A stretch of 6,930 nucleotides of DNA from Solirubrobacterales bacterium (GCA_009781575.1 WQXW01000090.1:1-6930); one strand, 5' to 3'. Shown: positions 1-6,930, counted from the stretch's first letter. The notes: generated by a model not told the origin, from the letters alone. Numbers and translations are program-made.

Positions 1-1
1 G

Positions 2-1706
<1,705 letters not shown>

Positions 1707-1710
<4 letters not shown>

Positions 1711-2540
1711 GCGTGGCGCGGGTCCCGCTGATCGCGGGCAACTGGAAGATGCACATGACCGAGCGCGAGGCGGAGGCGTACATCCAGGCGCTGCTGCCGC
1801 GCGTGGCCGAGCGTGAGGGCGTGGAGGTCGCGATCTGCGTGCCGTTCACCGACCTGCGCGCGATGGTCGACAGCGCGCGCGGCTCGCGTGTGGAGGTGTT
1901 CGCGCAGAACATGCACCAGGAGCCGCACGGCGCGTTCACCGGCGAGATCTCGGCGCCGATGCTGAACGAGATCGGCGTGCGCGGGGTGGTGCTGGGACAC
2001 TCGGAGCGGCGCGCCCTCTTCGGCGAGAGCGACCGCGCGCTGGCGCTGAAGGTGCCGGCCGCCCTGGAAGCCGAGCTGGTCCCGATCCTGGCGGTGGGCG
2101 AGAGCGCGGGGGAGCGCGAGCGGGGGGAGACCGAGCGCAAGCTGCGGCGCCAGCTCGAGGAGGATCTGGCGGGCGTGAGCGCCGATCGGTTGGCGCGCGT
2201 GGTGATCGCGTATGAGCCGATCTGGGCGATCGGCACCGGGCGGGTGGCCAGCGCGGCCCAGGCCCAGGAGGCGATCGCGTTCATCCGCGCGCTGGTGGCC
2301 GAGCGCGACGCGCGCGCGGCGGCGGCGGCGCGCATCCTGTACGGCGGCTCGGTCAACCCCGACAACGCGCGCGAGCTGCTGGCGCTGCCCGACGTGGACG
2401 GCGCGCTGGTGGGCGGCGCCTCGCTCGACCCGCGCGCCTTCGCCGCGATCGTCGCGGCGGCGCCACCCGGCCCCTCCGCGGCGGCGCGACCCGATCTGCC
2501 GGCGAGCGCGTCCGCCGATCCGCCGGCGAGCGCGTCGTGA
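1707..2540 (+). CDS. tpiA: Triosephosphate isomerase with a low-complexity C-terminal extension
   Basis: This (beta/alpha)8-barrel enzyme interconverts dihydroxyacetone phosphate and glyceraldehyde-3-phosphate and acts as a dimer in the cytosol. The 277-residue product shows GNWKMH with catalytic Lys14, VVLGHSERRALFGE with electrophile His98, VVIAYEPIWAIGTGR with general base Glu170 followed by the flexible loop 6, and YGGSVNPDN (212-220), the phosphate-binding loop. One small deviation is CVPFTDL, where CPPFT is usual. The start is ATG 1707, which overlaps the pgk stop (ATGA) and is preceded by GGAGG. The conserved barrel ends near residue 251, close to the usual family length of about 250. 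The last 26 residues are Pro/Ala/Ser-rich and repetitive (DLPASASA then DPPASAS) and come from a 24-nt tandem duplication. The stop TGA shares its last base with an ATG opening a 7-codon minigene before gpmI. Confidence 0.97.
2493..2540 (+). repeat. 24-nt tandem duplication forming the end of tpiA
   Basis: Units 2493-2516 and 2517-2540 agree at 19 of their first 20 positions and differ in the last four, where the second unit supplies the stop. They encode DLPASASA and DPPASAS. The repeat is in frame and lies beyond the conserved isomerase fold, so the extension is probably tolerated and not catalytic. Confidence 0.75.
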
Positions 2541-2563
2541 TGAGCGCGGGCGCGCAGCGATGA
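2540..2563 (+). other. Seven-codon minigene bridging tpiA and gpmI (possible coupling ORF)
   Basis: ATG at 2540 shares its A with the tpiA TGA (TGATG) and reads MSAGAQR. Its own TGA at 2561-2563 overlaps the gpmI ATG (ATGA). The chain stop-start-stop-start could hand terminating ribosomes from tpiA to gpmI across the 19-nt gap, where no convincing Shine-Dalgarno for gpmI is visible. The arrangement is seen directly. That it is translated is inference, and chance is possible because stops and starts are easily juxtaposed as TGATG or ATGA. Confidence 0.3.
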
Positions 2564-4161
2564 GCGGGGACGACGAGCTGCTCGAACGGGGCGCGGCGAG
2601 CCTGCCGGCGCCCTGCGCGTGCCTGATCGTGCTGGACGGGTGGGGGCTCGGGCCGCCGGGGCCGGGCAACGCGATCTCGCTGGCCCGCACGCCGGTGTTC
2701 GACGCGCTGTGGGCCCGCTTCCCGCACACCACGCTGCGCGCGGACGGCGCGGCGGTGGGGCTGCCGGAGGGCCAGATGGGCAACTCCGAGGTCGGCCACC
2801 TCAACCTGGGCGCGGGCGCGATCGTCAAGCAGGACCTCGTGCGCATCGACGAGGCGATCGCGGCGGACGGGCTGCGCGCCAACGAGGCGCTGGCGGGTGC
2901 GCTGCGCGGCGCGGAGCGCGTGCACCTGCTGGGCCTGGTGTCCGACGGCGGCGTGCACTCCTCCCTGGGGCACCTGCGCGCTCTGATCGCGCTGAGTGGC
3001 GAGCTCACGGAGGGCGCCGACGTGGTGGTGCACGCGTTCACCGACGGGCGCGACACGCTGCCGCACTCCGGCGCGGGCTTTCTGGCGGCGCTGGAGGAGC
3101 ATGGCGGCGCGGGCGGCGCGGGCGGCGCGCGGGTGGGCTCGGTCGTGGGCCGCTACTTCGCGATGGACCGCGACCGGCGCTGGGATCGCACGCAACGCGC
3201 GTACGACATGCTGGTGCACGGACGCGCGCCACACACCGCGGAGAGCGGCGAGCGCGCGGTGCGCGCGGCCTACGAGCGGGGCGAGAGCGACGAGTTCATC
3301 GAGCCCACGCTCGTGGGGGAGCCGGCGCGGGTGGGGCCGAACGACACCGTGATCTGCTTCAACTTCCGCCCCGATCGCATGCGCCAGCTGGTGCGCGCGC
3401 TGGGGGAGCGCGACTTCGGCGAGCGCGGAGAGGAGCTCCCCGGCTGGCGCGGGCGCGAGGGCGGCGCGCCGCTGCCGCCGCGGCGGCTGACCACGTTGAC
3501 CGAGTACGAGGAGGACTGGCGCTACCCGGTGGCGTTCGGCCCCGAGCGGCCGCGGACCACGCTGGCGGCGGTGATCGCGCGCCACGGCGCAACCCAGTTG
3601 CACGTGGCGGAGACGGAGAAGTACGCGCACGTGACCTACTTCTTCAACGGCGGCGAGGAGGCGCCGCTGTGGGGCGAGGAGCGCGAGCTGGTGCCCTCCC
3701 CCCGGGACGTGCCGACCTACGACCACATGCCGCAGATGAGCGCCCCCCAGGCGGCGGCGGCCTTCGTGGCGGCCTTCGAGCGCGCGCGCCCGTGCTTTTC
3801 GCTGATCAACTTCGCCAACGCCGACATGGTGGGCCACACCGGCGTGATCGGAGCGGCGGTGGCGGCGGTGGAGACGGTGGACACCTGCCTGCGAGAGGTG
3901 GTGCGCGCGGTGCACGCCCGCGGCGGGGCCTCCGTGGTGACCGCGGATCACGGCAACTCCGACCACATGCTGGAGCCGGACGGCACCCCCAACACCGCGC
4001 ACTCGCTGAACCCGGTGCCGCTGATCCTGACCGCGGACGGGGTGGAGCTGGCGCGCGCGCCCGGCGTGCTGGCCGACGTGGCGCCCACGGTGCTCGAGGC
4101 GCTGGGCATCGAGCGACCGCCCGAGATGACCGGCCGCTCGCTGATCGCCCGCCGCGCCTGA
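2560..4161 (+). CDS. gpmI: 2,3-bisphosphoglycerate-independent phosphoglycerate mutase (iPGM)
   Basis: This enzyme interconverts 3- and 2-phosphoglycerate through a phosphoserine intermediate with two Mn2+ ions (alkaline phosphatase superfamily). The 533-residue protein retains the whole active site: Asp26 (VLDGWG), nucleophile Ser76 (MGNSEVGH), His/Asp of the transferase domain (SDGGVHS 128-134, TDGRDTLPHSG 161-171, RYFAMDRDRRWDR 198-210), FNFRPDR (Arg270, Arg273), ETEKYAHVTYFFNGG (Lys354), Asp422 and His426 (ADMVGH), Asp463-His464 (TADHGN) and His481. The start is ATG 2560. It gives a short variable N-terminus before the conserved core, and the longer open frame upstream reads through tpiA and is not conserved. 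The family is usually about 510 residues. The excess lies in the N-terminus, a GGA repeat (182-190) and a loop at about 286-307. It is the last obvious gene of the glycolytic operon, since enolase does not follow. Confidence 0.97.
   Translation: MSGDDELLERGAASLPAPCACLIVLDGWGLGPPGPGNAISLARTPVFDALWARFPHTTLRADGAAVGLPEGQMGNSEVGHLNLGAGAIVKQDLVRIDEAIAADGLRANEALAGALRGAERVHLLGLVSDGGVHSSLGHLRALIALSGELTEGADVVVHAFTDGRDTLPHSGAGFLAALEEHGGAGGAGGARVGSVVGRYFAMDRDRRWDRTQRAYDMLVHGRAPHTAESGERAVRAAYERGESDEFIEPTLVGEPARVGPNDTVICFNFRPDRMRQLVRALGERDFGERGEELPGWRGREGGAPLPPRRLTTLTEYEEDWRYPVAFGPERPRTTLAAVIARHGATQLHVAETEKYAHVTYFFNGGEEAPLWGEERELVPSPRDVPTYDHMPQMSAPQAAAAFVAAFERARPCFSLINFANADMVGHTGVIGAAVAAVETVDTCLREVVRAVHARGGASVVTADHGNSDHMLEPDGTPNTAHSLNPVPLILTADGVELARAPGVLADVAPTVLEALGIERPPEMTGRSLIARRA
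3103..3129 (+). repeat. Three perfect copies of a 9-nt unit inside gpmI
   Basis: The unit ggcggcgcg occurs three times head to tail and encodes Gly-Gly-Ala three times (residues 182-190), in a surface loop just before the conserved GRYFAMDRD motif. Copy number changes would keep the frame, so this could be a variable-number repeat. Confidence 0.7.
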
Positions 4162-4215
4162 CCGGGCGCTCGCCGATCGACGGCGGCGCTCGATCGCTTG
4201 GTCGCCCGCCGTGCC
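4143..4215 (+). repeat. Decayed direct repeat: end of gpmI and an in-frame echo beyond its stop
   Basis: The segment 4143-4158 (end of gpmI, coding for IARRA) recurs at 4200-4215 with 14 of 16 positions identical. The offset is 57 nt, a multiple of three. Beyond the gpmI TGA the same frame reads DRLVARRAP, echoing SLIARRA. It looks like a diverged tandem duplication of the gene's tail left outside the coding region. Confidence 0.45.
4171..4185 (+). terminator. Weak hairpin after gpmI (doubtful terminator)
   Basis: CGCCG (4171-4175) can pair with CGGCG (4181-4185) around a 5-nt loop, starting 9 nt after the gpmI stop. There is no T-tract, and such short GC stems are common by chance in this DNA. 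It may be a pause or Rho-assisted site at most. No stronger terminator is visible between gpmI and marR, so read-through into marR is likely. Confidence 0.2.
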
Positions 4216-4244
4216 CCACGCACGGGCTCGGGGGCCGATCGCTG

Positions 4245-4250
4245 CTATAT
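4245..4250 (+). promoter_or_regulatory. Candidate -10 element for the MarR-family gene
   Basis: CTATAT lies in a short A/T patch that stands out in the GC-rich gap between gpmI and the regulator. Initiation about 7 nt downstream would give a leader of about 19 nt containing AGAGGG before ATG 4276. The -35 region (around 4222-4227) has no TTGACA-like match, so the call is tentative. Confidence 0.3.
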
Positions 4251-4260
4251 GTTCGGTCCC

Positions 4261-4266
4261 AGAGGG
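4261..4266 (+). promoter_or_regulatory. Probable ribosome-binding site of the MarR-family gene
   Basis: AGAGGG stands 9 nt before ATG 4276. It favours this start over the in-frame ATG at 4249, which has no purine-rich site in front of it. Confidence 0.5.
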
Positions 4267-4275
4267 CCTGCCCAG

Positions 4276-4830
4276 ATGTCTGCATCCGGCACCACGTCCA
4301 CCGCGGCGCTCGCGGAGGTTGCGCCTGAAAGGGGAAGCACCCCACCCCATCATCTGTACGGCGATGGGCTCGACGGCGGGGACGTGCTCCACGAGGAGGA
4401 GTTGCGCGCGTGGCGCGGGCTGTTGCGCGCGCACGCGTCACTGGCGCGGCTGGTGGACTGCGAGCTGGAGCAGGAGCACGGCCTGCCGATGACCTCCTAC
4501 GAGGTGTTGCACTTCCTGGAGGAGGCGCAGCAGGGGCGGATGCGCATGTGTGACCTGGCCGATCAGGTGCAGCTGTCGCGCAGCGGGCTCACGCGCCTGG
4601 TGGACCGCCTGGAGCGCGAGGGGCTGATCAGCCGCTGCTCCTGCGACCACGACGCGCGGGGCGCGTACGCGTGCCTCACCGGCGCCGGCCGTACGCGGCT
4701 GGGCGCGGCGCGGGGCACGCACCTGGCGGTCGTGCGCGAGCACTTCCTGTCGCGCTTCTCGCGCAGCGAGCTGAGCACGCTGGCGCAGCTGTGGGAGCGG
4801 ATCGCGCCCTCCTGCAACGGCGGCTGCTGA
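4276..4830 (+). CDS. MarR-family winged-helix transcriptional regulator, cysteine-rich
   Basis: This is a predicted dimeric DNA-binding repressor or activator whose ligand is unknown. From ATG 4276 it has 184 residues. About 38 N-terminal residues are low-complexity and probably disordered, then come the dimerisation helix (EEELRAWRGLLRAHASLARL, 40-59) and MTSYEVLHFLEE (72-83). The DNA-recognition helix region is QLSRSGLTRLVDRLEREGLI (99-118), followed by the wing CDHDARGAYACLTGAG (123-138) with the family Asp-x-Arg-Gly pattern. A C-terminal dimerisation helix ends in CNGGC. It contains seven cysteines (62, 92, 121, 123, 133, 180, 184), many for a MarR protein, which makes redox or metal sensing conceivable. 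The exact start is uncertain: ATG 4249 or GTG 4384 (just before HEEEL) are alternatives. It is co-oriented with gpmI 114 bp upstream and converges on dedA with 14 bp between stops. Its target cannot be read from the sequence. Confidence 0.88.
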   Translation: MSASGTTSTAALAEVAPERGSTPPHHLYGDGLDGGDVLHEEELRAWRGLLRAHASLARLVDCELEQEHGLPMTSYEVLHFLEEAQQGRMRMCDLADQVQLSRSGLTRLVDRLEREGLISRCSCDHDARGAYACLTGAGRTRLGAARGTHLAVVREHFLSRFSRSELSTLAQLWERIAPSCNGGC

Positions 4831-4844
4831 AGCTGACGCGCCGC

Positions 4845-5483
4845 TCACTCGGCGCGGGCGGGCGGCGGCTTGCGCCCGCTTCCGTGGGCGCCCCCCTGCC
4901 GCGGCGCGCGGCGGCGCAGGCGGCGGAGCGCCACGAAGCCGCCCACGGCCAGCGCGAAGGCCACCAGGCCGATGATCGCGAACAGCTGCAGCACGCTCGA
5001 GGCGGAGTGGCCGACCGAGTAGGCCAGCATGCCGACGCCGGTGGCCCAGCAGATCCCGCCGGCGGCGTTCCACACGGCGAAGGAGCGCCAGCGCATGCGG
5101 GTGGTGCCGGCCAGCCAGGAGGCCCACGTGCGCAGCCCCAGGATGAACCGTCCAAAGAACACCGCCTTGGGGCCGTGGCGCTGGAAGAACGGCTCGCCCA
5201 CGAGCAGCACCTCGCGGCGCTGCGCTTCGAACGCGCCGGGGCGCTCCAGCAGCCAGCGCCCGGCCTTGCGCCCGATCAGGTAGCCGATGTTGTCGCCCAC
5301 GATCGCCGCGGCGGCGGCGAGCGCGATCACCGCCACGATGTCGAGGTGGCCCTGGCTGGCGAGCACCGCGCCGGTGATGAGCGCGGTCTCGCCCGGCACC
5401 GGCACCCCGGCGGACTCGGCCATCACCAGCAGGAACAGCAGCGGGTAGCCGATGTTGGCGACGTTGACCAGGGCGGCGAGCAC
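4845..5483 (-). CDS. DedA-family (VTT/SNARE-associated domain) inner-membrane protein
   Basis: DedA proteins are polytopic membrane proteins. Members act in envelope homeostasis, and some recycle undecaprenyl phosphate or other lipids across the membrane. This 212-residue protein has the family pattern: an N-terminal hydrophobic helix (about 8-22), the re-entrant motif ESAGVPVPGE (Glu23, Glu32), a long hydrophobic segment (34-62), GDNIGYLIGRKAG with Asp64, an amphipathic middle with FFQRHGPKAVFFGRF, then GRFILGLR (Arg112 and Arg118), and hydrophobic segments at about 134-155 and 164-187. The tail is short, basic and Pro-rich, probably cytoplasmic. The family often has Pro in the GRFxPxxR motif, and Leu is present here. 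The GTG start at 5483-5481 is fixed by a strong AGGAGG 6 nt upstream. It is divergent from tgt with 26 bp between starts. The exact lipid substrate is unknown. Confidence 0.93.
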   Translation of the reverse strand: MLAALVNVANIGYPLLFLLVMAESAGVPVPGETALITGAVLASQGHLDIVAVIALAAAAAIVGDNIGYLIGRKAGRWLLERPGAFEAQRREVLLVGEPFFQRHGPKAVFFGRFILGLRTWASWLAGTTRMRWRSFAVWNAAGGICWATGVGMLAYSVGHSASSVLQLFAIIGLVAFALAVGGFVALRRLRRRAPRQGGAHGSGRKPPPARAE

Positions 5484-5489
5484 AGAGAT

Positions 5490-5495
5490 CCTCCT
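5490..5495 (-). promoter_or_regulatory. Strong Shine-Dalgarno of dedA, inside a palindrome shared with tgt
   Basis: On the minus strand AGGAGG precedes the dedA GTG by 6 nt, the best ribosome-binding site in the window. It overlaps the 8-bp palindrome TCCTAGGA (5492-5499), whose plus-strand AGGA half (5496-5499) stands 10 nt before the tgt TTG. One small element therefore supplies ribosome-binding sequence to both divergent genes. Confidence 0.8.
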
Positions 5496-5498
5496 AGG

Positions 5499-5513
5499 AT
5501 GCCGCAGTCTTGA
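5499..5513 (+). other. Four-codon minigene overlapping the tgt start
   Basis: ATG 5499 reads MPQS and stops at TGA 5511-5513, which overlaps the tgt TTG (TTGA). The same overlap form occurs at gap/pgk. It has no Shine-Dalgarno in good position, so translation is uncertain. It could help re-initiation at the weak TTG start or be chance. Confidence 0.2.
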
Positions 5514-6715
5514 GTGCGTTCACGATCGAGGCCCGCGATGCGCGCTCGCGCGCGCGGGTGGGCACGCTGCACACCGCCCACGGCACGGTGCGCACGCCGG
5601 CGTTCGTGCCGTTGGCGAGCACGGCGACGGTCAAGGGCCTCCTGCCGGAGGAGGTGGCGGCGCTGGGTTACGAGATGGTGTTGGGCAACACTTTCCACCT
5701 GCTGCTGCGGCCCGGTGAGGAGTTGATCGAGCGGATGGGAGGGCTGCACCGGTTCATGGGCTGGGGCGGCGCGATCGTGACCGACTCGGGCGGCTTTCAG
5801 CTCTTCTCGATGGGCCACGGCACGGTGGCGGAGGAGATCAAGGGCCGCAACCGCCGCGCGGGCCGGGATCGCGCGGGCACGGGCGCGATCGTGGCGATCG
5901 AGGAGGAGGGCGTGCGCTTTCGCGCGTACACCGACGGGCGCGAGCGCTTCCTCTCGCCGGAGGGCTCGATGCAGGTGCAGGCGGCGCTCGGCTCTGACCT
6001 CGTGCTGGCGCTGGATGAGTGCACGCCGTTGCACGTGGATCGCAGCTACACGGCGCGCTCGACCGAGCGCACCCACCGCTGGCTGGAGCGCTGTGTGCGC
6101 TGGCAGCGCCGCCACGGTCGCGAGGGCCGCCTCTTCTACGGGATCGTGCAGGGCGGCGTGTACGAGGACCTGCGGCGCGAGTCGGCCCAGTTCGTGGCGG
6201 ACAGCGGCTGCGAGGGGGTCGCGATCGGCGGCTCGCTGGGCGCCGAGAAAGCCCAGATGTACGAGGTGGTGGAGTTCGCGATGCGCGAGCTGGAGGGCGA
6301 GCGGGCGATCATGCCGCGCCACCTGCTGGGCATCGGCGAGGTGGACGACCTGATCCGCGGCGTGGAGCTGGGCATCGACACCTTCGACTGCGCGATACCC
6401 ACCCGCCTGGGCCGCCACGGAACCGCGCTGATCGGAGACCCCGCGAGGCGCTGGCGCCTGGACCTCACAAAGCGCGCCTTTCGCGAAGAGCGAGCGCCGA
6501 TCTCAGAGAGGTGCCCCTGCCCGGCCTGCGCCAACGGCCTCTCGCGCGCCTACCTCTCCCACCTGGCGCGCGCGCGCGAGCTCACCGGCATGCGCCTGCT
6601 GAGCGCCCACAACCTCGCGTTCACGGCCACCGTCGTGCGCCGGCTGCGCGAGGCGATCCGCACCGGGAGCCTCCCCGCCGAGGCGGCCGCCCTGCGGGCG
6701 GGCTGGGAGGAGTAG
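5510..6715 (+). CDS. tgt: tRNA-guanine transglycosylase (queuosine pathway)
   Basis: This cytosolic enzyme swaps guanine-34 in the anticodon of tRNAs for Tyr, His, Asn and Asp for a 7-deazaguanine base (preQ1 in most bacteria). The 401-residue (beta/alpha)8 protein has TDSGGFQ with Asp92, LALDEC with Asp169, FYGIVQGG with Gln214, and FDCAIPTRLGRHG with nucleophile Asp293 and tRNA-contacting Arg299 and Arg302. The zinc site is CPCPAC (Cys335, 337, 340) with His367 in SAHN. The start TTG 5510 gives the normal N-terminus MSAFTIEARD and has a weak AGGA 10 nt upstream. Unlike the textbook bacterial enzyme, the substrate loop reads IGGSLGAEKAQM (239-250), not GGLAVGE-like. There is also a roughly 24-residue basic insertion (about 105-128) after the first active-site motif. 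No other queuosine gene lies in the window, so whether it uses preQ1 made in the cell or a salvaged base is unknown. Confidence 0.96.
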   Translation: MSAFTIEARDARSRARVGTLHTAHGTVRTPAFVPLASTATVKGLLPEEVAALGYEMVLGNTFHLLLRPGEELIERMGGLHRFMGWGGAIVTDSGGFQLFSMGHGTVAEEIKGRNRRAGRDRAGTGAIVAIEEEGVRFRAYTDGRERFLSPEGSMQVQAALGSDLVLALDECTPLHVDRSYTARSTERTHRWLERCVRWQRRHGREGRLFYGIVQGGVYEDLRRESAQFVADSGCEGVAIGGSLGAEKAQMYEVVEFAMRELEGERAIMPRHLLGIGEVDDLIRGVELGIDTFDCAIPTRLGRHGTALIGDPARRWRLDLTKRAFREERAPISERCPCPACANGLSRAYLSHLARARELTGMRLLSAHNLAFTATVVRRLREAIRTGSLPAEAAALRAGWEE

Positions 6716-6794
6716 CGCCCGGCGCCAGGTGCTCAAACTCCTCGTGCCCGCCGGGACCCGCGACGCGTGATGATAGACGCACTTTGCGGGAATC

Positions 6795-6829
6795 CGGCGC
6801 CGTCTCGAACACGCCTGTCCGAGGCGCCG
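6795..6829 (+). terminator. GC-rich hairpin downstream of tgt, without a U-tract
   Basis: CGGCGCC (6795-6801) pairs with GGCGCCG (6823-6829). Inside, after a 3-nt bulge, TCG/CGA (6805-6807 with 6820-6822) and ACA/TGT (6809-6811 with 6816-6818) extend the stem to a CGCC loop. It is followed by TTGGGGG and not a U run. It may end or stabilise the tgt transcript, but it is not a canonical intrinsic terminator. Confidence 0.35.
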
Positions 6830-6840
6830 TTGGGGGATTC

Positions 6841-6875
6841 AAAAAGAGGATTCATTCCGCGCGGAACGAATCCTC
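6841..6875 (-). terminator. Intrinsic terminator for leftward transcription entering from the right edge
   Basis: GAGGATTC (6846-6853) pairs with GAATCCTC (6868-6875). After one A-C mismatch, TTCC (6855-6858) pairs with GGAA (6863-6866) around GCGC. Read on the minus strand, this stem is followed directly by TTTTT (complement of 6841-6845), as expected of a Rho-independent terminator. On the plus strand the stem is followed by A runs (6876-6886), so it should not terminate tgt. The near-perfect dyad could alternatively be a protein-binding operator. Confidence 0.6.
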
Positions 6876-6930
6876 AAAACAAAAAACACAACGCGCGCCC
6901 CTCGACCCGGAGCTCGCCCGCCACCTCACA

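Larger units (their letters stand above)
6716..6930. other. Non-coding tail after tgt; no supportable gene
   Basis: The 215 bp to the right edge hold stops in all three plus frames (TGATGATAG at 6768-6776), two hairpins described separately, and A-rich tracts that contrast with the rest of the window. GGCGCC occurs three times (6721, 6796, 6823). The final 55 bp have no plus-strand start codon. On the minus strand a frame entering from the right edge ends at TGA 6876-6874, right against the terminator hairpin. It is too short (18 codons) to identify but would fit the end of a leftward gene outside the window. Confidence 0.5.

Noticed and set aside
4198..4275. Longer N-terminus for the MarR protein from 4198 or ATG 4249
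   Set aside because: The added residues continue the decayed echo of the gpmI tail and a TATA-like patch, and AGAGGG fits ATG 4276. ATG 4249 cannot be fully excluded.
2353..4434. Very long minus-strand open frame (693 codons) opposite gpmI, with similar ones at 388-1560 and 1557-3056
   Set aside because: The translations are Arg/Ala/Gly/His-rich without recognisable domains and lie opposite genes with full catalytic motifs. Long antisense frames are expected at this GC content.
4854..4879. GCGGGCG/CGCCCGC hairpin near the end of dedA
   Set aside because: It lies within coding sequence, has no T-tract, and such stems arise often by chance here.
4671..5513. Plus-strand open frame of 280 codons across dedA
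   Set aside because: It is the antisense of a clear membrane-protein gene with a strong ribosome-binding site, and its translation is Ala/His/Gly-rich with no domain.
6768..6777. TATCAT as a minus-strand -10 box
   Set aside because: No -35 match at 16-18 nt spacing, and it would drive transcription antisense into tgt without a gene to serve.
6823..6853. tRNA T-arm-like string (GGGGATTCAAAAAG)
   Set aside because: No matching acceptor, D or anticodon stems can be drawn around it, and the bases belong to the neighbouring hairpins.

Overview
The window is very GC-rich DNA with strong G/C bias at third codon positions, tight gene packing, and TTG and GTG starts alongside ATG. It looks like the chromosome of a high-GC bacterium. 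The gene complement and protein style (a gap-pgk-tpiA-gpmI cluster, a MarR protein with a Cys-bearing wing, a DedA protein, a Tgt with an extra loop) make me think of Actinomycetota, perhaps class Thermoleophilia (Solirubrobacterales). That placement is inference from protein style only.

Layout. Positions 2-4161 (+) hold a lower-glycolysis operon: the C-terminal part of glyceraldehyde-3-phosphate dehydrogenase (cut by the left edge), phosphoglycerate kinase, triosephosphate isomerase and cofactor-independent phosphoglycerate mutase. The first three junctions are translationally coupled: TTGA for gap/pgk, ATGA for pgk/tpiA, and for tpiA/gpmI a 7-codon minigene that overlaps both neighbours. 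Together these enzymes interconvert the two triose phosphates and carry glyceraldehyde-3-phosphate to 2-phosphoglycerate. Enolase is not next in the cluster. Downstream, after 114 bp, is a co-oriented MarR-family regulator (4276-4830) with seven cysteines. It converges on a minus-strand DedA membrane protein gene (4845-5483), leaving 14 bp between the stops. The dedA gene is divergent from tgt (5510-6715, +, tRNA-guanine transglycosylase), with only 26 bp between start codons. The final 215 bp (6716-6930) contain no gene I can support. They hold two hairpins, the second of which is a good intrinsic terminator for leftward transcription entering from the right.

There is no mobile element, CRISPR array, tRNA or rRNA. 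The gene content is ordinary housekeeping. The unusual aspects are in the architecture: tandem duplications that lengthen the C-terminal tails of Pgk and TpiA exactly at the coupled junctions, a decayed in-frame echo of the gpmI end beyond its stop, minigenes embedded in start/stop overlaps, a palindromic ribosome-binding region shared by divergent dedA and tgt, a Cys-rich MarR, and a Tgt with an atypical substrate loop and an inserted basic segment. I found no clear sign of a wholly new system.
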